The notes: a model not told the origin generated them from the sequence alone. DNA of 15,356 bases from Brachionus koreanus (GCA_016987375.1 PJRA01000198.1:1313888-1329243); one strand, 5' to 3'; positions 1 through 8,059 are shown, counted from the stretch's first letter. Program-made: numbers and translations.

Positions 1-55
1 AGAAACAAAAAAAACGAAAAGTCTAGCGGGATTACGTTAGTCTTCCTGCTTTGTC

Positions 56-74
56 AGTTTAGTTAAACTAAACT
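56..74. repeat. Short perfect inverted repeat
   Basis: Two 9-base arms (agtttagtt and aactaaact) surround one central base. The preceding 35 bases are less AT-rich than their surroundings and may be the end of something outside the window. No function is assigned. Confidence 0.35.
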
Positions 75-92
75 TGACCGTAGAATATTAAC

Positions 93-117
93 TATTATTA
101 TTATTATTATTATTATA
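93..117. repeat. (ATT)n microsatellite
   Basis: About eight tandem ATT triplets in otherwise AT-rich DNA. It is a simple sequence repeat that would be expected to vary in length between individuals. Confidence 0.85.
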
Positions 118-1231
118 ACTTAATTTCAAATAAATATTTCCCTAAATTTAATTTTTTTCATTTTTTAGCATGTAAAAAAACTGCTTATTAAAACTTGTTT
201 GATGATGGCTTCCCAAATAACGACATGGTATTTAAACCATTCAAACTCTTCATAAAAAAACCGCAAGTAAAGCAGTATTCTTATAATAAAATTTTCAATA
301 ACCAAATTTTTTGAAAAATACTGACATGTCATTATTGTCGAACACTGAAAAATAAGAAAATGACATTTTTGGACCATTTTCGACAATAGCGACATGGCGT
401 TATTTCATTTTAAAAACCAGTGTTCGATAAGAAACGACATCTCTTTATTGTACATTATGGCATACAGTGACATGTCTTAAAAATTGAACAAATACGTAAA
501 ATTCATTGACTATTAGTGAAAGTAAAAGTTAAATTAAAAAGTATTGATGGTTGGAGAATTTCATATTATTCGAGAAAGTTAAAGTGTATTTCTCATACTG
601 ATGGATCGCCATTTTCAGTCAGTGTCGTCAAATCTTAGGTCTTTAAAATAAAGACAATGAAAACACTTAAACTTGTTACAAAGATTATTCTCTTAATAAA
701 ACTTGAGCTTTTGCAAACACGCTTTATTTGGGTGGTGAAATATGTAAGAGTGTCAAACTTTTAGTCAAACGGGTTTTATTATTTTTATAAATAGAAAGCA
801 TCATTTAATATCAATTGCATGATGAACAACCATGAATAAAATTTTAAAATTATTAATCTTTAAAATTTAAAAAAATTAGATTAAATCTCATAACAAATAT
901 ATATGTATCTTTATTTTATTAAAAGGATAAAAAAAATTTAAACATAATAAAAGAGCCGAAATTCCTCAATTTAGTTTTGTTTTAAAAAAAATTGCCAATG
1001 TTGAGAAGAATTGGGTCTTGCAGCATATCAATCATTCAATATAAAATTTGGGCTTGAAAATTTTTGTTCTTATAGGGCTATCGGTGACTGATAGCAATAA
1101 TTGCTTTTCCTTTAATGGAAATCATTGTGTCTGTCCATTCAATATTGGAGAGGAAGCATCGGATAAAAAAAAATTCAAAGATATTTTTTTATTTTAATAA
1201 TTTTAAAATTTCATAAAGCGAATTAATGAAT
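118..1231. other. Gene-free AT-rich stretch
   Basis: No convincing coding exon was found on either strand; the 76-codon minus-strand ORF at 165-395 is rich in F, I and L and has no recognisable motif. Visible structure is limited to the inverted-repeat cluster at 321-478 (separate entry) and a hairpin at 1077-1095 with arms gctatc and gatagc around a 7-base loop. Confidence 0.6.
321..478. repeat. Degenerate inverted-repeat cluster (possible old MITE)
   Basis: The 10-base arm tcgaacactg near 338-347 is the reverse complement of cagtgttcga at 418-427. GACAT(G) occurs six times between 217 and 476, including GACATGTC at both ends of this interval. The arms are imperfect and no target-site duplication was identified, so a decayed miniature inverted-repeat element is only one possible reading. 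Confidence 0.25.
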
Positions 1232-1318
1232 ATAATTTTGTCAAATAAAAATTTTGAAATTTTATTCGAGTATTTTTATTTTATTTAATTCAATCAAGTA
1301 ATGTGTTTTTTTATTTTG

Positions 1319-1325
1319 AAAAAAA
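1319..1325 (-). terminator. Pol III terminator of tRNA-Lys copy 1
   Basis: Seven consecutive T on the minus strand begin two bases after the discriminator base, which is the normal RNA polymerase III stop signal. Confidence 0.85.
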
Positions 1326-1327
1326 TT

Positions 1328-1400
1328 CGCCCGATAAGGGGCTCGAACCCTTGGCCTTGAGATTAAAAGTCTCACGCTCTACCGACTGAGCTAACCGGGC
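1328..1400 (-). tRNA. tRNA-Lys (anticodon UUU), copy 1
   Basis: This 73-base cloverleaf decodes AAA/AAG lysine codons. The acceptor stem GCCCGGT pairs with ATCGGGC with one G-U, followed by discriminator G. The D stem is GCTC/GAGC, the anticodon stem TGAGA/TCTCA, and the loop CTTTTAA places TTT at 34-36. The T stem AAGGG/CCCTT closes loop TTCGAGC. Internal promoters are intact: A box TAGCTCAGTCGG and B box GGTTCGAGCCC. It has no intron and CCA is not encoded, as usual for eukaryotic nuclear genes. It is identical to the copies at 2942-3014 and 3369-3441, and the T7 stop follows at once. It is likely functional. Confidence 0.97.
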
Positions 1401-1520
1401 CTACATTAAAGACAAATAAAACATGTTATTTATTTTTATTTAAAGAAATTATCTTCTAAAATAAAAAAATTCAAAAAAAATATTAATTTATTTTTAATTT
1501 AGTTTTTGTTTTAAAAATAT

Positions 1521-2005
1521 AATAAAATTTGATAAAATGATAAATATATGATAAAATTTGTTTAAACTTACTTGTTTGATATTGTAATAGAATATTTCCT
1601 TCTTGGTTTAAAATCAAAATCATTCTTCTTATTTTTTTCACATTGAATCAGATAACTTGTAAGAGTTCCATATGAAGGGATCAATCTTTAAACAACAATA
1701 TAAACAATTAGATTAAGATCAATCAATTTATTGAAAAAAACCGAATTTAGTGAATTATCAAAAGTTAAAAATAAAAACAGAAAATAGTAATTGAAAGTAA
1801 ATTGTATTTAATAGAAAAAACAATTAAAGAAAATAAAGAAAAGTAAAAACAATTTAATCACAATAAAAGTACAAAAATTAATTGATTTGTAACTAAATTA
1901 GACACTAAAGATATAAGAACAAAATTCATGATTTAATATTATAAAATGATACAATTTATAACAGTGAAATATATAAAAAAAACTAATAAACAAGAAAAAA
2001 ACTTC
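1521..2005. other. Gene-free AT-rich stretch
   Basis: Dense A/T runs with frequent stops in all frames. No gene, RNA gene or repeat could be supported here. Confidence 0.6.
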
Positions 2006-2216
2006 TTAAAAAATCCAAATTTCATTCAAATTTGTATGATTTAAAATTTGATCAATATTACTAATGTCAATGTCTAGATCCAAATTATCAAGCCAATTCA
2101 TTTGATCATTGTTTTTTTAATTCAAATTTGTATGATTTAAAATTTGATCAATATTACTAATGTCAATGTCTAGATCCAAGTTATCAAGCCAATTTATTTG
2201 ATCATTGATCAGCTGA
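2006..2216 (-). pseudogene. Coding-like acidic peptide, tandemly duplicated
   Basis: On the minus strand the two repeat units read in one frame, because the 96-base period equals 32 codons. Each unit gives an acidic-hydrophobic peptide with the core NWLDNLDLDIDISNIDQILN. The first unit in reading order ends at a TAA in the linker; the second runs on to a TAA at 2008-2006. One difference between units is synonymous (Asn) and one is Ile/Met. Alternating Asp and aliphatic residues with a Trp resemble an acidic transcription-activation segment. A possible splice acceptor (aaaatcag) lies just before the first unit. No upstream exon was recognised to the right. It may be a duplicated terminal exon, a broken gene fragment or chance; I cannot name it. 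Confidence 0.3.
2024..2207. repeat. Tandem duplication, two 88-base units
   Basis: Unit 1 (2024-2111) and unit 2 (2120-2207) are separated by an 8-base T-rich linker and differ at only two positions by manual comparison. The period of 96 preserves reading frame. High identity in neutral-looking surroundings implies a young duplication. Confidence 0.9.
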
Positions 2217-2217
2217 T

Positions 2218-2941
2218 TTTGTATTTTGTATTTTAATGTTTTTGAAAAAAATCATTCCCTATTTTATACCCTTTATTTTTAGTCTTTATCCATTATAAGT
2301 TAAAATTTAGTGCATCACGATTTTTAATCTGGTTTTTTCATTTTATTTTTACTGTTAAATTTTTCAGTTAGTTTAATGTTTTTTTTATTTTTTTGAAAAA
2401 TAACTTCAAATTTTTGATATCTTCCCTTGAAATTTTTCTTTTGAAAAATCATATCTGCCACGTCCTAATTTTTTTTAAATGTTTGATTTGTTTTTCATTT
2501 TATGTAATAATGTAAATAAAAAACTCTAAAAATCTAAGCCTTTCTTTCAATTTTTTAAATTCAAATATTAAAATTAACTGTCCATTTATTTCTTTTTTTT
2601 TTAAATATTCAGTTTTAAAATAATTTTTTGTTTTATTTCATTTTCACTTAGTTTTCTAAAAATCAATCAATTCAGTATTTAAATTTATTAAATAAAAATA
2701 TATTTTATTGTCTTACAAGTTTTATTAGTCCAAATTTTTTTTACTCTTTTTGACAAGGTTAATATCCTGAAAATTTGTTTAATTTAAATATTAAAATTTT
2801 AAAAATATACCTTTAGGAGATGTTATTAAAAAGAATGTTGTCATAATTTTTTTTTTGAAAATCATAAAATTTCTGTATTAAATTAATTTATAAAACTTAT
2901 TAAATTATTATATAACTGACTTTTTTTTGTTGTTTGTGTGT
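2218..2941. other. Gene-free AT-rich stretch
   Basis: Long T- and A-runs with stops in every frame. I looked on the minus strand for exons that could precede the peptide at 2006-2216 and found none I could support. Confidence 0.55.
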
Positions 2942-3014
2942 GCCCGGTTAGCTCAGTCGGTAGAGCGTGAGACTTTTAATCTCAAGGCCAAGGGTTCGAG
3001 CCCCTTATCGGGCG
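2942..3014 (+). tRNA. tRNA-Lys (anticodon UUU), copy 2, inverted
   Basis: The 73 bases are identical to the other two tRNA-Lys genes, with all four stems, A and B boxes and the TTT anticodon intact. This copy lies on the opposite strand. Identity with copy 1 continues 22 bases past the mature 3' end, through and beyond the terminator. It stops exactly at the mature 5' end: the upstream flank (T/G-rich, ttgtttgtgtgt) is unrelated to the other copies. It was therefore copied separately from the direct duplication. Intact promoter and terminator suggest it is functional. Confidence 0.97.
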
Positions 3015-3016
3015 AA

Positions 3017-3023
3017 TTTTTTT
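3017..3023 (+). terminator. Pol III terminator of tRNA-Lys copy 2
   Basis: A run of seven T begins two bases after the discriminator base, with the same spacing as in the other two copies. Confidence 0.85.
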
Positions 3024-3359
3024 CAAAATAAAAAAATATAAATTTAAACCTAAAAATTTAAACGGTTTTAAACTTATTTTAAAATGTCAATTTATTTAAA
3101 TAAATTGAATTGCTTTTTTACTAAAAAATATTAAAAGCTTTGATTCAAAAAATTAACTAAAATAAATATGATAATTTTTTTATCCTCTAAACAATTAATT
3201 GGAATACTTAATTTGACTTTTAATTTCTCATATTCTTGAATTATTAAATTATCTTAAAGTTTTCTTAAGGTAATAATTTTGTCAAATAAAAATTTTGAAA
3301 CTTTATTCGAGTATTTTTATTTTATTTAATTCAATCAAGTAATGTGTTTTTTTATTTTG

Positions 3360-3366
3360 AAAAAAA
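3360..3366 (-). terminator. Pol III terminator of tRNA-Lys copy 3
   Basis: Seven consecutive T on the minus strand, two bases beyond the discriminator base. Confidence 0.85.
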
Positions 3367-3368
3367 TT

Positions 3369-3441
3369 CGCCCGATAAGGGGCTCGAACCCTTGGCCTTG
3401 AGATTAAAAGTCTCACGCTCTACCGACTGAGCTAACCGGGC
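3369..3441 (-). tRNA. tRNA-Lys (anticodon UUU), copy 3
   Basis: Identical to copies 1 and 2 over all 73 bases, with intact cloverleaf, A box, B box and UUU anticodon. It lies within the second direct-duplication unit, so its 5' and 3' flanks match copy 1 almost perfectly. The same transcription start and leader would be expected for both. Confidence 0.97.
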
Positions 3442-3593
3442 CTACATTAAAGACAAATAAAACATGTTATTTATTTTTATTCAAAGAAATTATCTTCCAA
3501 AATAAAAAAAATTCAAAAAAAATATTAATTTATTTTTAATTTAGTTTTTGTTTTAAAAATATTATCAATTTTTTTTTAAATAATTTAATAGAG

Positions 3594-3739
3594 CTTTTTG
3601 ATCAGTTTAGACGATCAACTCGATGCAGTAGCCTCTCTGTCAGATCGGAGCTGTTTCTCAAAAAGGTTCTTGAAAAGTAAATGAGCTCCTCTTCATTATC
3701 CACTAGGATAGAATAGGGTCAAAAAAAAAAGAAAAAAAA
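3594..3739 (+). repeat. Dispersed SINE-like repeat, right (A-tailed) part
   Basis: This block is clearly richer in G+C than the surrounding DNA and ends in an A-rich tail (3721-3738), as in retroposed non-autonomous elements. Bases 3603-3620 match the last 18 bases of the window (15339-15356) at 16 positions. This suggests that the right-edge element continues into sequence of this kind. No ORF is present. The call rests on composition, the tail and the short overlap, so the class (SINE or other) is inferred. A further GC-rich piece follows at 3750-3780. Confidence 0.5.
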
Positions 3740-3784
3740 GTTACTATCTTGTCTATGCCGGCAAGGTACTTCGGTTAGTTAATG

Positions 3785-4845
3785 TTATTTTTAAAGTTAA
3801 TAATAACTCCTTTTTTTTGAAAATATAAATTTTCATATGTGTATAATATTTTGCTCTAACTAACTCCGTCCTTTGGCTTGTTGAAGGCACATAATTAAAT
3901 TAAAAGAAATCTAGTTTTTTTCCTTTGTTATTTTAGACAAAGCTTGCAACAAAACTATTTATTTTGACAAAGCTTAATTCTTAAGTTATTTAGTTTAAAA
4001 GAAAACTTGTTTCATTAAAGGTTTAAAAAAATTAATATAATCTAAAATCTATAATTTACTAAAATCAAAAAATATTTTTGTATTTTTTTTCTTAATTGCA
4101 AACTAAATTTAAAAACAAAATATAAAAAAAAAATATTTTAATGTAAATAAAATTTGTCTATTTTGCATAATTTGATCTCAAGGCAGAAAATAAATCAAAA
4201 TTATTTTGCAAATTCTACAGAATTTTCTTTACCAATTCTGACATTAATAAATGTGACATTTAATGAATGAACAAACTAAGTCAGATTTACAAAGCTTGAC
4301 TTTTGCTTAGATTCTTTCAAGTCGAGACTAGGACTAACTTTGAATATATTTTTGTTTAAATCAGACAACAAAATTATTTATTAGAAAAAAATTAAAATAT
4401 TTTATTCAAAAAATTTTTTGTCTATGAAAAAAAATTGTACATGCTTATAAAATCAAATAATTCAATTCATAAATAAGATATATACAGATGAAAATATTAA
4501 TTTAATTGAGCACTGTCAAAGTCCAAAAATAAATATGATAAAAAAAAGCATAAATAAATTTGCCATAGTCTTAACTATTCAAACTAGTCGATTGAGTGAA
4601 ATGCAAAAAATATGACGCTTGGTTAAAAAATTCACTATCACACCCAAGCTAATTAGTTGTGAGCAAATTTTTTAAATGTCTAAAAATATGCTTGTTTTGG
4701 CTAAATCTTTAAAAAAAAATACACAAATCTAAGCAAAAATTTTTGAAATTTTATTTTTCAAACTAGATAACAATTTTCTCTAAACTCTTCTTTAGCACAC
4801 ATTCAATTTCAGGCCATTTTTTTTTGTTGTTGTCACGAAATTCAA
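3785..4845. other. Gene-free AT-rich stretch
   Basis: No exon or RNA gene could be supported on either strand. The stretch is A/T-run rich throughout and leads into the upstream region of the citrate carrier gene. Confidence 0.6.
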
Positions 4846-4855
4846 GTCACGTGAC
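4846..4855. promoter_or_regulatory. Palindromic E-box (GTCACGTGAC)
   Basis: A perfect 10-base palindrome centred on CACGTG, about 320 bases before the citrate carrier start codon. A further TCACG half-site lies 14 bases to its left (4832-4836). GTCACGTGAC is the preferred form for bHLH-ZIP factors of the USF, MITF/TFEB and Myc/Max type. A role in controlling the downstream gene is inference. Confidence 0.35.
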
Positions 4856-5032
4856 AATTCTCCAAAAGTTCTCTTTAATTTATGACTATTCAATTAGAAA
4901 TGAATTTGCAATGCAACACAAAACATGAAAAAATTTGAAATAATTATAAAATCTAAATTCTTTTCCTTTTTAATGAAGATAAACTTCATAATTTATAGTT
5001 TAAATTAAAGTGATTGCATAACAAATTTTTGT

Positions 5033-5053
5033 AAGAGACTTACAAAGTCTCTT
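5033..5053. repeat. 9-base inverted repeat upstream of the carrier gene
   Basis: Arms aagagactt and aagtctctt flank a 3-base spacer, 120 bases before the start codon. It could be a dimeric-factor binding site or a small hairpin; nothing else supports either. Confidence 0.3.
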
Positions 5054-5172
5054 TCAAAGCCTTTTGCTATTTTTATAAAGCCACAACTTGAATTAACTAC
5101 TAAAATATCTTTTTATACGTGTCAAAAATCTAAGTTTTTTTCTTCATTAATTTGAACTAGATTTGCAAAGCG

Positions 5173-6402
5173 ATGAACGGATTATACAAAAGGCCCAATA
5201 GTGAAAGAATAATGGCCGCTCCGGCTCAAACAACCGGAGGTCTGAAGGGAATCATAGCCGGTCAGCACATGAATAATCTTAGAAAACAAAAAAATTGAAA
5301 ACTTTGAATTTTTTTAAGGTGGTATTACTGGCGGTATTGAAATAATGATCACATATCCAACCGAGTTTGTCAAAACCCAGCTTCAGCTTGATGAAAGTAG
5401 TAGCAAAGGTGGTCAGACAAGAAAGTATGCAGGTCCGGTCGACTGTGTCAAAAAAACCATCAACAACAGAGGCTTTTTAGGTCTTTACAGAGGCCTAAGT
5501 GTTCTTTTGTATGGGTCAATACCCAAAAGTGCTGTCAGGTACTAAAAATAAAATTAGAAAAAAAAAAAAATTTTTTTCCACTTTTAAAATTTAGATTTGG
5601 CGCTTTTGAAGAATGCAAGCGTTTTCTGGTAAATGACAAGGGTCAATTGACACCGGGCACTCGATTGTTGGCTGGTCTTGGCGCTGGAGTAATTGCTTTT
5701 GTCTAAATCTTATAATCCGATGTTAAAACTAAGTCAAGGTTTCAGAAGCCATTTTTGCTGTGACTCCTATGGAAACAGTTAAAGTGAAATTTATTCATGA
5801 TCAAAATTCGGCTAATCCAAAATATCGGGGCTTTTTCCACGGTGTACGTGAAATAGTCAAGCAATATGGCATTGGTGGTGTTTACAAAGGAGTAACGGCT
5901 ACAATAATCAAACAAGGGTCTAATCAAGCAATTAGGTTTTTTGTGATGGAGTCGCTTAAAGCCGAGTACAGAAAACTAAAAAATCTAGATCACAATGCGC
6001 CGGTTCCAGTTCTTTTGACCGGTGTTTTCGGCCTCATTGCCGGAGCTGCTAGTGTTTTTGGCAACACTCCAGTCGATGTTGTCAAAACCAGAATGCAAGT
6101 AAATTTAAATTTTTTTAAATTAATTTTATTTATTAAATATAACTTAAATTTAAAAAAAAGGGTTTAGAAGCGAACAAGTACAAAAATACTTTTGATTGTG
6201 CTGTTCAAATAATGAAAAACGAAGGCCCAAAAGCGTATTTTTTCTATTTATATTCAAAATTGATTTAAATAAATTTTCTTTTTTCTTTTAAAGATTCTAT
6301 AAAGGAACTGTTCCAAGATTGAGCAGAGTTTGTTTGGACGTTGCCATTACATTCATGATATATGACAAATTTATTGAAGTATTCAATAAAGTTTGGAAGT
6401 AG
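5173..6402 (+). CDS. SLC25A1: Mitochondrial citrate (tricarboxylate) carrier, six exons
   Basis: A mitochondrial inner-membrane antiporter that exports citrate in exchange for malate, feeding cytosolic acetyl-CoA. Exons: 5173-5260, 5319-5538, 5595-5688, 5739-6098, 6161-6234, 6294-6402. All five introns (50-62 bases) are GT-AG and together give a 314-aa protein; the human protein is about 311 aa. Each third of the fold carries the carrier signature: PTEFVKTQ (43-50), PMETVKVK (144-151) and PVDVVKTR (245-252). Further family-typical segments are [45 protein letters not shown] and YKGTVPRL. An in-frame TAG at 5158-5160 limits the N-terminus to M1 or M14 (5212), and both have purines at -3. The exon 4 boundary was set by the conserved GLGAGV-x-EA block. 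No damage is seen, so it is likely functional. Confidence 0.96.
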
Positions 6403-6424
6403 ATTTAGATGAGAAGAAATATTT

Positions 6425-6430
6425 AATAAA
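6425..6430 (+). promoter_or_regulatory. Polyadenylation signal (AATAAA)
   Basis: A canonical hexamer starts 23 bases after the carrier stop codon, which would give a very short 3' UTR. Further AATAAA matches near 6560-6575 are possible alternatives in this A-rich sequence. The rest of the interval to 6642 holds no gene. Confidence 0.5.
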
Positions 6431-6642
6431 TTAATTAATGTTTAAAAAAAATTAAAAATTAGGGTAATCGAAAATCACATATCACAAATTTTTCATATTT
6501 TTTTGCGTTTATTTATTTTTTTTTATTTTATCATTTGGTTCCCATTATAAAATAATTCCTCTTAATAAAAAATAAAAACTTTGATTTTCAATTTTTTTAT
6601 TTTCATTTGTGCTCCTAAATAAACTGAATGTGTTATTATTTA

Positions 6643-6770
6643 TTTGTATTTCTGTACCGATCTTTAGCTCCTTCAGATTAAAAATAAAAATAAATTAAAA
6701 AAAAAATAAAAATAAAGTTAAATCGAATAAAATAAAAATAAAAAATAAAAAAAAATAAAGTATGAATAAT
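6643..6770 (+). repeat. LINE 3'-tail-like repeat with A-rich tail, copy A
   Basis: Bases 6643-6691 align without gaps to 13431-13479 at about 80% identity (10 mismatches in 49, counted by hand). Both are followed by long A-rich stretches punctuated with AAATAAA, the usual look of a non-LTR retroelement 3' end on the plus strand. The body of the plus-strand element is missing or unrecognisable to the left. Assignment to a LINE family is inference. Confidence 0.45.
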
Positions 6771-6839
6771 ATAAGTTAAAAAGTAGAGAAATATTAAATT
6801 AAAATTAGTTAATTAAGATTGAGAGTAACAGAATACATT

Positions 6840-7620
6840 TTTATGTATTTGATGATTCAGGAAAATAGTAAGATAGCAATTACTCAATGAAGTTGGGTAC
6901 TCGATATTTCTTGATAAAACAATTCGACAACTTTTTGGATAAGGAAAACTAAATTATCTGCGGTTCTTCGATGAATTCAAAAACCAGATTGTTCCTAGAT
7001 TAGCAACGAATTTTTTTCCAAGAAATTATATAATCTTGAGAAAATAATACGTTCAAGTAGCTTACCCAGACAACTAGTAATACTAATAGGTCGATAATTA
7101 GATGGATCTTGTGTAATGCGGAAATCATTTCATTAAGGCTAATCGGTTCATTGAAGTTAGGCTGACTATTACTCTTAAAATATTTTGTATTACAGTGAGT
7201 TATTTCTGAATATTTTTCAGTCTTTCAAGGTCAGGATTAAGACTGAATGTTGGAGATAATATTTCTCCAAATAATTTTCCTTTTTCCTCATCAGTTTTGA
7301 AATGTTGGTTGTTAAGATTTAGAGTAGGGATTAAATATGGTCCTTTTTTTTTGATCTAAGCTTATTTATTTTTTTCCAGAATGGCCTGCTTGATAATGAG
7401 TTTTTCACCACATTTTAATAAAATCAAACCAATTTTGATTCCAAAATTTTTTTTTGGCTAATTTTTGAAAATATCTTCTTATTTTCCTTCGTTCTTTAAT
7501 CAAGTCTACGATATAAGGAGGTAAACTGCTCTTAAAAACTTTTTGAGACTGAAAAGGTATACTTTTTTTCGCAGCAGACAATATTTATTCGGTAATTATT
7601 TCGTTTTGTACGTCAATCGT
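6840..7620 (-). pseudogene. LINE ORF2 fragment: linker and N-terminal reverse transcriptase
   Basis: Recognisable pieces are LPPYIVDLIKERRKIRRYFQ (linker, about 7535-7475), FWNQNWFDFIKMW, and the RT box DPSNYRPISITSCLGKLLE at 7108-7052, followed by ADNLVFLIQKV. This is the NYRPIS block of LINE reverse transcriptases. The block NEPISLNEMISALHK ends at about 7108, where DPSNYRP begins in another frame. In intact elements these are separated by dozens of residues, so an internal deletion is implied. Several in-frame stops occur. The fingers and palm with the catalytic aspartates are missing. Confidence 0.75.
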
Positions 7621-7699
7621 GCCTGAGGAAGCAACTAAGTAATAGCTTTGAAAATTTAAAAATTCACGAAATAAATGACAATTTGCTTTCTTATAATTA

Positions 7700-8040
7700 A
7701 ATTTTTTTGATTGTTATTTCACAGTTATTAAATAATTGAAAATAATGGAAGTTTCAATTAGAAATTGGTCACTTGTCATATCCTGATTACTGAGAACTCA
7801 AAACTTGTTTTGACCGAGCTTTAAGATTACCTCCAAGAATAAAGTTTTTCAAGTAATTGAAATGTAATTATTAAAATCAAAATAAATATTTGGTTCAATC
7901 AAATCAATTTTTATTTCGTTAAGTAATACAATATCAGGACTGAGCTAAAAGTTTTTGTGAGCACAATTCCAATGTGGAATTTGTAACCTTTTTTTCAAGA
8001 TTGTTGTTATTTTCTTGAAATTGAAAATATTCATTCTGAA
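7700..8040 (-). pseudogene. LINE ORF2 fragment: endonuclease domain
   Basis: Exonuclease-endonuclease-phosphatase motifs are visible. HWN lies near 7974-7966. SPDIVLLNEIKID follows, with the glutamate that binds metal in this family. The C-terminal catalytic motif, normally SDH, reads SDQFLIE with SDQ at 7773-7765, so the catalytic histidine is lost. Frame changes and stops separate these blocks, so no active nuclease can be made. Identification rests on motif order and spacing. Confidence 0.7.
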
Positions 8041-8059
8041 TTTTCAAAAATTTGAACGG

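Larger units (their letters stand above)
1232..1520. repeat. Direct segmental duplication, copy 1 (carries tRNA-Lys)
   Basis: This segment matches 3273-3562 over about 289 bases with three substitutions and one single-base length difference in an A-run, by my manual alignment. Both copies contain the same minus-strand tRNA-Lys with long flanks, and homology stops abruptly at both ends. The match extends far beyond the tRNA in non-functional AT-rich flanks, so it points to a recent DNA-level duplication and not to selection on the tRNA alone. Confidence 0.9.
3273..3562. repeat. Direct segmental duplication, copy 2 (carries tRNA-Lys)
   Basis: Partner of 1232-1520 at a constant offset of 2041 bases, becoming 2042 after one extra A near 3508. 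Unrelated sequence flanks both sides, and the dispersed repeat at about 3594 begins soon after the right boundary. The 3037-3272 stretch before it holds nothing recognisable. Confidence 0.9.

Noticed and set aside
165..395. 76-codon minus-strand ORF
   Set aside because: Rich in F, I and L, no motif, and it overlaps the GACAT inverted-repeat cluster; best explained as chance.
5742..5927. Minus-strand ORF inside the citrate carrier
   Set aside because: Antisense shadow of exon 4, which has strong homology on the plus strand.
5739..6167. Reading through exon 4 into 6099-6167 as coding
   Set aside because: The carrier family continues RMQGLEA, which is restored by removing the GT-AG intron 6099-6160; read-through gives low-complexity residues.
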